Part shown: positions 26,509 through 34,770 of the stretch, piece after piece | How the letters are laid out: the number at the start of each line of letters is the position of its first letter | Position numbering within the stretch: the stretch's first letter is position 1 | Assembly (NCBI RefSeq): GCF_003955715.1 | Contig: NZ_CP034463.1 | Coordinates: 8,246,001-8,310,000, forward strand | DNA length: 64,000 bases | Direction of reading: 5' to 3' | Source of the DNA: Streptomyces aquilus | GTDB lineage: Bacteria; Actinomycetota; Actinomycetes; Streptomycetales; Streptomycetaceae | Made by a program: the position numbers and the translations under genes | The notes under the pieces: generated by a model | The model's input: only the letters and a program-made list of their open reading frames with translations | The model's database searches: none | Told to the model about the DNA's origin: nothing

Positions 26509-26681
26509 CACATGTCCGGGTCCACCGGGGCGCGGGGGGCGCGCGGGGCGCCCGGGGGCGTACACAGCTCGTACGAGGGGTGAAGGAATGCGCTCCGCGC
26601 TTGTCGCCGTAACCAGGGCGCGATAGACCGTACTGGCCCGTCACTTACGACGGGTCGGCTACGCATCCTGGGGAGTTGGGC
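26509..26681 (+). other. Intergenic region with a possible promoter
   Basis: No gene seen in these 173 bp. It has a very GC-rich stretch (26526-26570) and then TTGTCG (26601-26606), a 17-nt gap and TAGACC (26624-26629), a weak match to a vegetative promoter for the methyltransferase gene. Confidence 0.35.
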
Positions 26682-27407
26682 ATGAGCGTGACGAGTCGGT
26701 ACCGGGAGGCCTGGGAGGGCTTCTGGCGGGAGGCCCCCGACGAACAAGGGGCGGTGTTCTGGGACGCGGAGCCCGTGCTCACCGCCGGTCTCCATCTCGC
26801 CCTCTTCGAGCCCCAGTTGATCGATCCCGGCCTGCCCCTGGTCGACCTGGGCTGCGGCAACGGCACCCAGACCCGGTTCCTCGCCGACCGCTTCCCGCGC
26901 GTCCTCGGCGTCGACCTGTCCGAGGCGGCCGTCGAGCACGCCCGGCAGGCCGACCCCGCGGGCCAGGCCGGCTACCGGGTGCTCGACGCCGCCGGGAAGG
27001 GCGAGGCGGAGTCGCTGCACGCGGAGCTCGGCGACGCCAACGTCTATGTGCGGGGCGTGCTGCACCAGTGCGAGCCCGACGACCGGCAGCCCTTCGTCGA
27101 CGGGCTCGCCGCCCTGCTCGGCGAGCGCGGCCGGGCCTTCCTCGTCGAGCTCTCCGAGGACGCCAAGCCCGTCCTGATGGGCCTGGCCCAGAGCCCCTCG
27201 GGCCCGCCGCCCAAGCTGGCGCCGGTCTTCCGGCACGGCATCGCGCCCGGCGAGGTCTCCGACGCCGCCGTCCCCGAGTATCTGCGCGCGGCCGGTCTCA
27301 GCGTCCTCGCGAGCGGTGAACTGCCGCTCACCACCACGGAGTACACCGCCGACGGCGTGCGCATCGAACTGCCGTCGAAGTGGCAGGTGGTGGGGCGTAC
27401 GGCCTGA
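26682..27407 (+). CDS. Class I SAM-dependent methyltransferase
   Basis: Protein of 241 aa. SAM-binding motif I is VDLGCGNGTQTRFLA (about residues 51-65) and motif II has the acidic residue in VLGVDLSEAAVEHA. The substrate is unknown. The ATG at 26682 lies 6 nt after GGGGAG. It is transcribed alone between the PP2C regulator and the peptidase cluster. No neighbour suggests the acceptor molecule. Confidence 0.87.
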   Translation: MSVTSRYREAWEGFWREAPDEQGAVFWDAEPVLTAGLHLALFEPQLIDPGLPLVDLGCGNGTQTRFLADRFPRVLGVDLSEAAVEHARQADPAGQAGYRVLDAAGKGEAESLHAELGDANVYVRGVLHQCEPDDRQPFVDGLAALLGERGRAFLVELSEDAKPVLMGLAQSPSGPPPKLAPVFRHGIAPGEVSDAAVPEYLRAAGLSVLASGELPLTTTEYTADGVRIELPSKWQVVGRTA

Positions 27408-27492
27408 GGGGTGTGACCTTCACTGGTCTGTGCCGGTGAGGGTTTTCCACAGGGCTGCCGTGAGCCGCCGGAACCGCGTAGCGTGAGGCGGC

Positions 27493-28326
27493 ATGAAGAT
27501 CCTCATCAGCGCCGACATGGAGGGCGCCACCGGCGTGACCTGGCCGGCCGACGTGCTGCCGGGGACTCCGCAGTGGGAGCGGTGCCGCGCGATGTTCACG
27601 TCCGACGTGAACGCCGCGGTGCTGGGCTTCTTCGACGGGGGAGCCGACGAGGTACTGATCAACGAGGCGCACTGGACCATGCGCAACCTGCTCCTGGAGC
27701 GCCTCGACGATCGCGCCGAGATGCTCACCGGGCGGCACAAGTCGCTGTCGATGGTGGAGGGCGTGCAGCACGGCGACGTGGACGGCATCGCCTTCGTCGG
27801 CTATCACGCCGGGGCCGGCATGGAGGGCGTCCTCGCGCACACGTACCTCGCCAACTCCATCACCGGGGTGTGGGTCAACGACGAACGGGCCAGCGAAGGG
27901 CTCCTCAACGCGCGCGTGGTCGCCGAGTACGGGGTACCCGTGATCCTCGTCACCGGCGACGACGTGGCCTGCGAGGACGCGCTCGGGTACGCGCCGGAGG
28001 CACTGAAGGTCGCGGTCAAGGACCATGTGTCGCGGTACGCGGCGGTGTGCCGGACACCGGCCAGGACCGCGGCCGACATCCGCGCGGCGGCCAAGGAGGC
28101 GGCGGCCCTGGCGGTGCGTCACGAACCGGTCGACGCGGGGCCGTTCACGATCGCGCTCGAGTTCGACGCCGAGCACCTGGCCATGGCCGCGACCGTCGTG
28201 CCCGGCGTGCGGCGGATCGGTGAGCGGAAGGTGGCGTACACCAGCGCCACGATGTACGAGGGAATCCGCGCCTTCAAGGCGGTCACCACGATCGTCTCGG
28301 CCGCGGTGGAGGAGCAGTATGGCTGA
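27493..28326 (+). CDS. M55 family D-aminopeptidase (DppA-like)
   Basis: Zinc peptidase of 277 aa. The founding member DppA releases N-terminal D-amino acids such as D-Ala from D-Ala-D-Ala. Metal ligands expected for the family are present: Asp-8 and Glu-10 in SADMEG, His-60 in NEAHW and His-105 in GYHAGAG. The ATG at 27493 follows GTGAGGCGG. It overlaps the M20 peptidase gene by eight bases. Together with an LD-carboxypeptidase gene downstream, this suggests handling of cell-wall-derived peptides. Confidence 0.92.
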   Translation: MKILISADMEGATGVTWPADVLPGTPQWERCRAMFTSDVNAAVLGFFDGGADEVLINEAHWTMRNLLLERLDDRAEMLTGRHKSLSMVEGVQHGDVDGIAFVGYHAGAGMEGVLAHTYLANSITGVWVNDERASEGLLNARVVAEYGVPVILVTGDDVACEDALGYAPEALKVAVKDHVSRYAAVCRTPARTAADIRAAAKEAAALAVRHEPVDAGPFTIALEFDAEHLAMAATVVPGVRRIGERKVAYTSATMYEGIRAFKAVTTIVSAAVEEQYG

Positions 28327-29623
28327 CGGGCAGGCGCTGGACGAGGTCGTGACGTTCACCTCGGACCTGATCCGTATCGACACCACCAACCGGGGCGGCG
28401 GCGACTGCCAGGAGCGGCCCGCCGCCGAGTACGCGGCGGAGCAGCTGGCCGGGGCGGGCCTGGAGCCGGTGCTGCTGGAGCGCGTCCCGGGCCGGACGAA
28501 CGTCGTCGCCCGGATCGAGGGCACCGACCCGTCGGCGGACGCGCTGCTGGTGCACGGTCATCTGGACGTGGTGCCGGCCGAGGCCCGCGACTGGAGCGTG
28601 CACCCGTTCTCCGGGGAGATCCGCGACGGCGTCGTGTGGGGCCGGGGCGCGGTCGACATGAAGAACATGGACGCGATGATCCTCGCCGTGGTCCGCTCCT
28701 GGGCGCGGGAGGGTGTCCGGCCCCGGCGGGACGTCGTCGTCGCGTTCACCGCCGACGAGGAGGCCAGCGCCGAGGACGGCTCGGGCTTTCTCGCCGACCG
28801 GCATCCGGGGCTGTTCGAGGGCTGCACCGAGGGCGTCAGCGAGTCCGGGGCCTTCACGTTCCACGACGGCGCCGGGCGCCAGATCTACCCCATCGCGGCC
28901 GGTGAGCGGGGCACGGGCTGGCTGAAGCTCACCGCGCGCGGCCGGGCCGGACACGGCTCCAAGGTGAACAAGGAGAACGCGGTCACCCGCCTGGCCGCCG
29001 CCGTCACCCGCATCGGCGAGCACGAGTGGCCGCTGCGGCTCACCCCGACCGTCCGGGCCGCCCTCACCGAACTCGCCGCCCTGTACGGCATCGAGCCGGA
29101 CCTGACCGACGTCGACGCCCTGCTGGAGAAGCTGGGCCCGGCCGCGAAGCTCGTCGAGGCGACCGTCCGCAACAGCGCCAACCCGACCATGCTGGACGCC
29201 GGTTACAAGCTCAACGTGATTCCCGGGGAGGCCGTGGCGTTCGTCGACGGACGCTATCTCCCGGGCGGCGAGGACGAGTTCCGCACGACCCTTGACCTGC
29301 TGACCGGACCGGACGTGGAGTGGGAGTTCCACCACCGTGAGGTCGCGCTCCAGGCGCCGGTGGACTCACCGACGTACGCGGCGATGCGGGCGGCCGTCGA
29401 GGAGTTCGCGCCGGAGGGACATGTGGTGCCGTACTGCATGTCCGGCGGCACGGACGCCAAGCAGTTCTCGCGCCTCGGCATCACCGGCTACGGATTCGCG
29501 CCGCTGAAGCTCCCGGAGGGCTTCGACTACCAGGCGCTCTTCCACGGCGTGGACGAGCGGGTCCCGGTCGAGGCGCTGCACTTCGGCGTCCACGTCCTCG
29601 ACCGGTTCCTGCGGAGCGCCTAG
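28319..29623 (+). CDS. M20 family metallopeptidase (dipeptidase/deacylase type)
   Basis: Di-zinc amidohydrolase of 434 aa. Family residues: HGHLDVVPAE (His/Asp), GRGAVDMKNMDAM (bridging Asp), TADEEASAEDG (Glu-Glu), SESG and the late LFHGVDERVPVEAL (His). The dimerisation lid lies between roughly 195 and 320. The ATG at 28319 has GGAGGAG five nt upstream and overlaps the D-aminopeptidase gene. It probably cleaves a dipeptide or N-acyl amino acid. The M55 partner suggests D-containing peptides, an inference. Confidence 0.92.
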   Translation: MADGQALDEVVTFTSDLIRIDTTNRGGGDCQERPAAEYAAEQLAGAGLEPVLLERVPGRTNVVARIEGTDPSADALLVHGHLDVVPAEARDWSVHPFSGEIRDGVVWGRGAVDMKNMDAMILAVVRSWAREGVRPRRDVVVAFTADEEASAEDGSGFLADRHPGLFEGCTEGVSESGAFTFHDGAGRQIYPIAAGERGTGWLKLTARGRAGHGSKVNKENAVTRLAAAVTRIGEHEWPLRLTPTVRAALTELAALYGIEPDLTDVDALLEKLGPAAKLVEATVRNSANPTMLDAGYKLNVIPGEAVAFVDGRYLPGGEDEFRTTLDLLTGPDVEWEFHHREVALQAPVDSPTYAAMRAAVEEFAPEGHVVPYCMSGGTDAKQFSRLGITGYGFAPLKLPEGFDYQALFHGVDERVPVEALHFGVHVLDRFLRSA

Positions 29624-29627
29624 GCAC

Positions 29628-31631
29628 ATGGGGGACGACGTGCAGACCTTGCCCTACGGTTCCTGGCCCTCGCCCATCGACGCGGCCCTCGCCGCCGCGC
29701 ACGACGGGCACCCAGAGTGGGTGGGCTTCGTCGGCGACGAGGCGTGGTGGACCGAGCCGCGGCCCACCGAGGGCGGCCGGCGCACCCTGGTGCGGCGCCG
29801 CACGGACGGCAGCGAGGAGTCGGTGCTCCCGGCGCCGTGGAACGTCCGCAGCAGGGTGATCGAGTACGGCGGCCGGCCCTGGGCCGGGACCATGGGCGCC
29901 GGCGACCGGCCGCTCGTCGTCTTCGTGAACTTCGCCGACCAGCGCCTGTACCGGTACGAGCCCGGCGGCGACCCGCGTCCCCTGACCCCCGTCTCCCCGG
30001 TGGGCGGTGGCCTGCGTTGGGCGGACCCGGTGCTCCGCCTCGACCTCGGTGAGGTGTGGTGCGTCCTGGAGGAGTTCACCGGCGACGGCCCCACCGACGT
30101 CCGCCGCGTCCTGGCCGCGGTGCCGCTGGACGGCTCGGCCGCCCAGGACCGGGACGCCCTCCGTGAACTGACCGACGCCCGGCACCGGTTCGTGACCGGG
30201 CCGCGGATCTCGCCCGACGGGCGGCATGTGGCCTGGCTCGGCTGGGATCATCCGCGGATGCCGTGGGACGGCACGGAGCTGGTCCTCGCCTCGGTCGCGG
30301 ACGACGGCGCCCTGCGGGAACCGCGTACGGTCGCCGGCGGCCCCGAGGAGTCCATCGCCCAGGTCGACTGGGCCCGGGACGGCGCCCTGCTGTACGCGAG
30401 CGACCGCACCGGCTGGTGGAACCTCTACCGCGACGGCGAGCCGGTGTGCCCGCGCGAGGAGGAGTTCGGCGGGCCGCTGTGGAAGCTGGGACAGCGTTGG
30501 TTCGCGCCGCTGGAGAGCGGTCTGATCGCCGTGGTGCACGGGCGGGGCGCCACCGCGCTCGGGGTGCTGGACCCGGAGACCGGGGAGGTCGTCGACGCGG
30601 CGGGCCCCTGGACCGAGTTCGCCTCCACCCTCGCGGTGCACGGCGAGCGGGTCGTCGGCGTCGGGGCCAGCCCGCGCAGCGCCCACGAAGTGGTGGAGCT
30701 GGACACCCTCCCCCACGCTCGAACAGACTCGCGCGGGGGCGCCCCCATCGGCAGGGCGCGGGTGATCGGCGCCGGCCATGACGACTCCGTGGACCCCGCC
30801 TACTACCCCGAACCGCAGATCCGCACCTTCACCGGGCCCGACGGACGCGAGATCCACGCCCACGTCTACCCGCCCCACCACCCCGGCTGTGTCGCACCGG
30901 GCGACGAGCTGCCGCCGTACGTCGTGTGGGCGCACGGCGGTCCGACCAGCCGGGCGCCCCTCGTCCTCGACCTGTCCATCGCCTACTTCACCTCCCGGGG
31001 CATCGGCGTCGCCGAGGTCAACTACGGCGGCTCGACCGGGCACGGCCGGGAGTACCGCAACCGGCTGCGCGAGCAGTGGGGCGTCGTCGACGTCGAGGAC
31101 TGCGCCGCGGTCGCGCTCGCCCTCGCCGACGAGGGCACCGCCGACCGGGACCGGCTGGCGATCCGCGGCGGCAGCGCGGGCGGCTGGACCGCGGCCGCCT
31201 CGCTCACCGTGACCGACGTGTACGCCTGCGGCACGATCGTCTATCCCATCCTCGACCTGGCCGGCTGGGGCGAGGGGGAGACCCACGACTTCGAGTCGCA
31301 GTACCTGGAGACGCTCGTCGGGCCGCTCGCCGAGGTGCCCGCGCGGTACGCGGAGCGCTCGCCCACCGAGCACGCCGACCGGATCACCGCGCCCTTCCTG
31401 CTGCTCCAGGGGCTGGACGACGTGATCTGCCCGCCCGCCCAGTGCGAGCGGTTCCTCGCCCGGATGGAGGGGCGGCGGGTGCCGCACGCGTACATCGCCT
31501 TCGAGGGGGAGGGGCACGGGTTCCGGCGGGCTGAGACCATGATCAGGGCCCTGGAGTCCGAACTCTCCCTGTACGCACAGGTCTTCGCGCTCAACCCGCC
31601 GGGCATCCCGACTCTGGAGCTCGACAAGTGA
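29628..31631 (+). CDS. S9 family prolyl oligopeptidase/acylaminoacyl peptidase
   Basis: Serine peptidase of 667 aa with an N-terminal beta-propeller (to about 400) and a C-terminal alpha/beta-hydrolase domain. Catalytic triad: Ser in RGGSAGGWTAA, Asp in LQGLDDVICPP and His in GEGHGFRRAET. No signal peptide, so cytoplasmic. The ATG at 29628 is taken; a GTG at 29640 with GGGGGA just upstream is an equally good start. It lies 4 nt after the M20 gene. A palindromic repeat-like stretch (30707-30749) is embedded in the region joining propeller and hydrolase and encodes a short Gly/Arg-rich loop. Confidence 0.9.
   Translation: MGDDVQTLPYGSWPSPIDAALAAAHDGHPEWVGFVGDEAWWTEPRPTEGGRRTLVRRRTDGSEESVLPAPWNVRSRVIEYGGRPWAGTMGAGDRPLVVFVNFADQRLYRYEPGGDPRPLTPVSPVGGGLRWADPVLRLDLGEVWCVLEEFTGDGPTDVRRVLAAVPLDGSAAQDRDALRELTDARHRFVTGPRISPDGRHVAWLGWDHPRMPWDGTELVLASVADDGALREPRTVAGGPEESIAQVDWARDGALLYASDRTGWWNLYRDGEPVCPREEEFGGPLWKLGQRWFAPLESGLIAVVHGRGATALGVLDPETGEVVDAAGPWTEFASTLAVHGERVVGVGASPRSAHEVVELDTLPHARTDSRGGAPIGRARVIGAGHDDSVDPAYYPEPQIRTFTGPDGREIHAHVYPPHHPGCVAPGDELPPYVVWAHGGPTSRAPLVLDLSIAYFTSRGIGVAEVNYGGSTGHGREYRNRLREQWGVVDVEDCAAVALALADEGTADRDRLAIRGGSAGGWTAAASLTVTDVYACGTIVYPILDLAGWGEGETHDFESQYLETLVGPLAEVPARYAERSPTEHADRITAPFLLLQGLDDVICPPAQCERFLARMEGRRVPHAYIAFEGEGHGFRRAETMIRALESELSLYAQVFALNPPGIPTLELDK
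30707..30749. repeat. Palindromic element embedded in the S9 peptidase gene
   Basis: CCCCCACGC pairs 8/9 with GCGCGGGGG, and GGGGGCGCCCCC (30735-30746) is a perfect palindrome. The overall look (CTCCCCCA ... GGGGG ... CCCCCAT) resembles the short palindromic repeats scattered between genes in many Streptomyces genomes. Here it is read in frame as part of the peptidase. Confidence 0.5.
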
Positions 31632-31668
31632 ACGAACTCGCCGGCCCCCCGACCCAGGAGCACAGCAA

Positions 31669-32592
31669 GTGAAAGAACTCGTCCGGCCGTCCAGACTCGC
31701 GCCCGGAGCCCGCGTCGCCGTCGTCGCGCCCAGCGGGCCCGTGCCCGAGGAGCGGTTGCAGGCCGGGCTCGACGTGCTGCGCGGCTGGGACCTCGACCCG
31801 GTGGTGGCCCCCCATGTGCTGGACCGGCACGACGAGTTCCCCTACCTGGCGGGCAGCGACGCGGACCGGGCCGCCGATCTCCAGGCCGCCTGGTGCGATC
31901 CGTCCGTGGACGCGGTGCTGTGCGCCCGCGGCGGCTACGGCGTCCAGCGGATGATCGACCTGCTCGACTGGGAGGCCATGAGGGCGGCCGGGCCGAAGGT
32001 CTTCGTCGGGTTCAGTGACATCACCGCCCTGCACGAGGCGTTCGCGAACCGGCTCGGCCTCGTCACACTGCACGGGCCGATGGCCGCCGGGATCGACTTC
32101 ATCAAGAACGCGCGGGCGCAGGAGCACCTGAGAGCCACCCTCTTCGCACCGGAGACGGTCCGCACGATCGCCTCCGGCGGTACGGCCCTCGTCCCCGGCC
32201 GGGCACAGGGCGTCACGCTCGGCGGCTGCCTCTGCCTGCTCGCCGCCGACCTGGGCACCCCGCACGCCCGGCCCTCCGCGCGGGGCGGGCTGCTGTGTCT
32301 GGAGGACGTCGGCGAGGAGACGTACCGCCTCGACCGCTATCTCACCCAACTCCTGCGCGCGGGGTGGCTCGACGGGGTGCGGGGAGTGCTGCTCGGGTCC
32401 TGGCAGGACTGCGATCCGTACCCGCTGGTGCGGGCGTTGCTCGTCGACCGGCTCGGCGGGCTCGGGGTGCCGGTCGTGGAGGAGTTCGGATTCGGGCACT
32501 GCGAAGGGGCGTTGACGATCCCGTTCGGGGTGGCGGCCGAACTCGACGCCGGCTCGGGCACGTTGACGCTGGCGGAACCGGCCCTCCGCTGA
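31669..32592 (+). CDS. S66 family LD-carboxypeptidase (LdcA-like)
   Basis: Serine peptidase of 307 aa that in E. coli removes D-Ala from muropeptide tetrapeptides during wall recycling. Nucleophile Ser in FVGFSDITALHEAF, catalytic Glu in LCLEDVGEETYRLDR and His in FGFGHCEGALTIPFG match the S66 Ser-Glu-His triad. The GTG at 31669 follows CAGGAG by 9 nt. The 16 nt around the start (CAAGTGAAAGAACTCG) nearly repeat the end of the S9 gene. It is last gene of the M55-M20-S9-S66 cluster. Confidence 0.92.
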   Translation: MKELVRPSRLAPGARVAVVAPSGPVPEERLQAGLDVLRGWDLDPVVAPHVLDRHDEFPYLAGSDADRAADLQAAWCDPSVDAVLCARGGYGVQRMIDLLDWEAMRAAGPKVFVGFSDITALHEAFANRLGLVTLHGPMAAGIDFIKNARAQEHLRATLFAPETVRTIASGGTALVPGRAQGVTLGGCLCLLAADLGTPHARPSARGGLLCLEDVGEETYRLDRYLTQLLRAGWLDGVRGVLLGSWQDCDPYPLVRALLVDRLGGLGVPVVEEFGFGHCEGALTIPFGVAAELDAGSGTLTLAEPALR

Positions 32593-32622
32593 ATTTCTGT
32601 CAAGAAACACTCGTCCCGGTGA

Positions 32623-32651
32623 TTGACCGCGTCTGACACGTGTCACACCAT
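32623..32651 (+). promoter_or_regulatory. Possible promoter with palindrome TGACACGTGTCA
   Basis: TTGACC (32623-32628), a 17-nt spacer and CACCAT (32646-32651). The spacer ends in the perfect 12-bp palindrome TGACAC-GTGTCA (32634-32645), which abuts the -10 as at the ccr promoter. The -10 itself is weak. Confidence 0.45.
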
Positions 32652-32668
32652 GACTTCCGGCCGGTACT

Positions 32669-32680
32669 TACCGGTCGGTA
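32669..32680 (+). promoter_or_regulatory. Inverted repeat TACCG-GT-CGGTA, TetR-type operator candidate
   Basis: Perfect 5-bp arms, extending to ACTTACCG/CGGTAGGT with one mismatch. This is the style of many TetR operators. It lies 29 nt before the GTG of the secreted hydrolase. Confidence 0.45.
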
Positions 32681-32709
32681 GGTCGGGTTGTCCTCAGCGT
32701 GGAGGTCTC

Positions 32710-34449
32710 GTGTCCCGTCGTGTGCTCGGCTACAGCGTTCCGCTCGCTCTCCTGCTCGGTGCCACCCTCGCCACACCCGCCCCCGCCAGCGGGCAGTACA
32801 CCGTCACCGCCCTGAAGTTCACCGTCCGGGCCGGCGGCCGCGCGTGCACGATCGACGCCGACCTGTACCGGCCCACCGGCGTCGACCGGGCACCCGCGGT
32901 GCTCGCCACCAACGGCTTCGGCGGCAGCAAGTCCGACGGTTCGACGGACGTGATCGGCAAGGCCTTCGCCGAACGAGGCTATGTCTCGCTCGTCTACTCC
33001 GGGCTCGGCTTCGGCAACTCCGGCTGTCTGATCTCCCTCGACGACCCGGACATCGACGGCACCGCGGCCTCCGGGCTCATCGACTTCCTCGCCGGGAAGC
33101 GGGCCGCCGACGACGGAACCAAGGCCGACTTCGTCACCCTCGACGGCAAGGGCGACCCGCGCGTCGGCATGATCGGCGGCTCCTACGGCGGCGCGATCCA
33201 GCTGGCGACGGCCGCCGTCGACCACCGCGTGGACGCGCTCGTGCCGATGATCACCTGGCACGACCTGGCGTACTCCCTGGACCCGAACAACGCCGCCCGC
33301 GAGGTGCCCGGCGCCTTCAAGTGGCAGTGGGCCAACGGTTTCTACCTCATCGGCGAGAGCCAGCCCCTGACGACACCGAACCTCGACCCGTCCCGCATCA
33401 ACTCCCTCGGCTGTCTGCACTTCGTCACCGACGCCTGTGACACCGTCCGCACCCTCAACTCCGGCAGCTACCCCGCCGCCGACACCGCCGAGCTGCTCGC
33501 CTACGCCCGCAGTGTCTCCCCGGTCAGCTACCTGAGCCTGGTGAAGGCGCCCACGCTCCTCGTCCAGGGACAGGCCGACAGCCTCTTCAACCTCAACGAG
33601 GCGACAGCCACGTACAAGACGCTCAAGGCGCAGGGCACGACCGCCAAGATGATCTGGCAGTCCTGGGGGCACAGCGGGGGCCAGGCCGCAGGCGAACTCA
33701 ACCTGAGCCAGGGCAACCTGGAGTCCAGTTACGTCGGCAAGCGCGTCCTCGCCTGGTTCGACCGCTATCTGCGCAAGCAGAAGAACACCGACACCGGACC
33801 GGCGTTCGCCTACTACCGCGACTGGATCACCGACCCGAACGGCACCTACGCCACCGCCGGCAGCCTGCCCGTGCTCAGCCAGAGGCTCTACCTGTCCGGG
33901 GACGGCAAGCTCGTCGACAACCGGGGCAAGGTGACCCGCGGCAGCCGGACGTACAGCAACTGGCTCGTGCCGACCAGCCACTCCGAGAGTTCGCTGGCCG
34001 GGATCGTCGGACTGCCCGACCCGGCGCCGTACGACACCGCCGGCACCTACCTCGGCTGGACCAGCGAACCGCTCGCCCGCGCCACCGACGTCGTGGGGGC
34101 GCCGAAGGCCACCCTGAAGGTCGTCTCGCCCAAGGCGGAGCGGACCCAGAACTCCGGGAACGCGGCCGACAAGCTCGTGCTGTTCGCCAAGCTGTACGAC
34201 GTCGCGCCCGACGGCACCCAGACGCTGGTGCACCGGCTGGTCGCGCCGGTCCGGGTGCCCGACGTGACCCGGAGCTTCACGGTGACGCTGCCGGGGATCG
34301 TGCACCGGTACGAGCAGGGGCACCGGCTGCGGTTCGTGGTGGCGGCGAGCGACGACGCGTACTTCGGCAACCGGGGGATCAAGCCGGTGACCGTGGTGAG
34401 CGCGCCCGGCGACACCGGGGTGCTGGAGCTGCCGGTGGCCGGCGGCTGA
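32710..34449 (+). CDS. Secreted X-Pro dipeptidyl-peptidase/CocE-like hydrolase (S15-type)
   Basis: Exported alpha/beta hydrolase of 579 aa. A signal peptide runs to about PAPASG (residue 28). Nucleophile Ser in MIGGSYGGAIQLA, Asp in LLVQGQADSLFNL and His in QSWGHSGGQAA form the triad. The C-terminal 150 residues form the jelly-roll domain seen in X-Pro peptidases and cocaine esterase. The GTG at 32710 has GGAGGT four nt upstream. Transcribed alone; two operator-like palindromes lie upstream. It could be a peptidase or an esterase. Confidence 0.88.
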   Translation: MSRRVLGYSVPLALLLGATLATPAPASGQYTVTALKFTVRAGGRACTIDADLYRPTGVDRAPAVLATNGFGGSKSDGSTDVIGKAFAERGYVSLVYSGLGFGNSGCLISLDDPDIDGTAASGLIDFLAGKRAADDGTKADFVTLDGKGDPRVGMIGGSYGGAIQLATAAVDHRVDALVPMITWHDLAYSLDPNNAAREVPGAFKWQWANGFYLIGESQPLTTPNLDPSRINSLGCLHFVTDACDTVRTLNSGSYPAADTAELLAYARSVSPVSYLSLVKAPTLLVQGQADSLFNLNEATATYKTLKAQGTTAKMIWQSWGHSGGQAAGELNLSQGNLESSYVGKRVLAWFDRYLRKQKNTDTGPAFAYYRDWITDPNGTYATAGSLPVLSQRLYLSGDGKLVDNRGKVTRGSRTYSNWLVPTSHSESSLAGIVGLPDPAPYDTAGTYLGWTSEPLARATDVVGAPKATLKVVSPKAERTQNSGNAADKLVLFAKLYDVAPDGTQTLVHRLVAPVRVPDVTRSFTVTLPGIVHRYEQGHRLRFVVAASDDAYFGNRGIKPVTVVSAPGDTGVLELPVAGG

Positions 34450-34508
34450 GTCACCCGGTGGGCGGTGTCCGCCGGGCGGGAGACCCCCTTCTGGCCCACG
34501 CTGGTCGC

Positions 34509-34751
34509 ATGAGCCCGAAGACCTCCGCGAGCGGCGGCACCGCCGGCGGCAAGCAGAGCGCGGTGACGCCCGCGAGGATCGTCGTCCTGCTGCTCGCCGT
34601 CCTCGCCCTCATCTTCATCTTCGAGAACACCGGCGAGACCAAGATCAGACTGCTGATCCCCGAGGTGACCATGCCCCTGTGGACGGCACTGCTGGCCACG
34701 GGCGTCATCGGCGCCCTGTGCGGGGCGTATTTCATGAGGCGCAGGAGCTAG
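34509..34751 (+). CDS. LapA (DUF1049)-domain small membrane protein
   Basis: Protein of 80 aa with two hydrophobic helices: VTPARIVVLLLAVLALIFIF and LWTALLATGVIGALCGAYFM. Between them is the motif FENTGETKIRLLIPEVTMPLW, which marks the LapA/DUF1049 family. Function in Gram-positive bacteria is unknown. The ATG at 34509 has no clear ribosome site. It lies between the secreted hydrolase and a GNAT gene, on the same strand as both. Confidence 0.82.
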   Translation: MSPKTSASGGTAGGKQSAVTPARIVVLLLAVLALIFIFENTGETKIRLLIPEVTMPLWTALLATGVIGALCGAYFMRRRS

Positions 34752-34770
34752 GCCGTCGTAGGGTGGCGGG

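Noticed and set aside
21115..26565. Open frame of over 1800 codons on the minus strand
   Set aside because: It lies opposite the exporter and PP2C genes, has no family similarity and arises from high-GC codon bias on the other strand.
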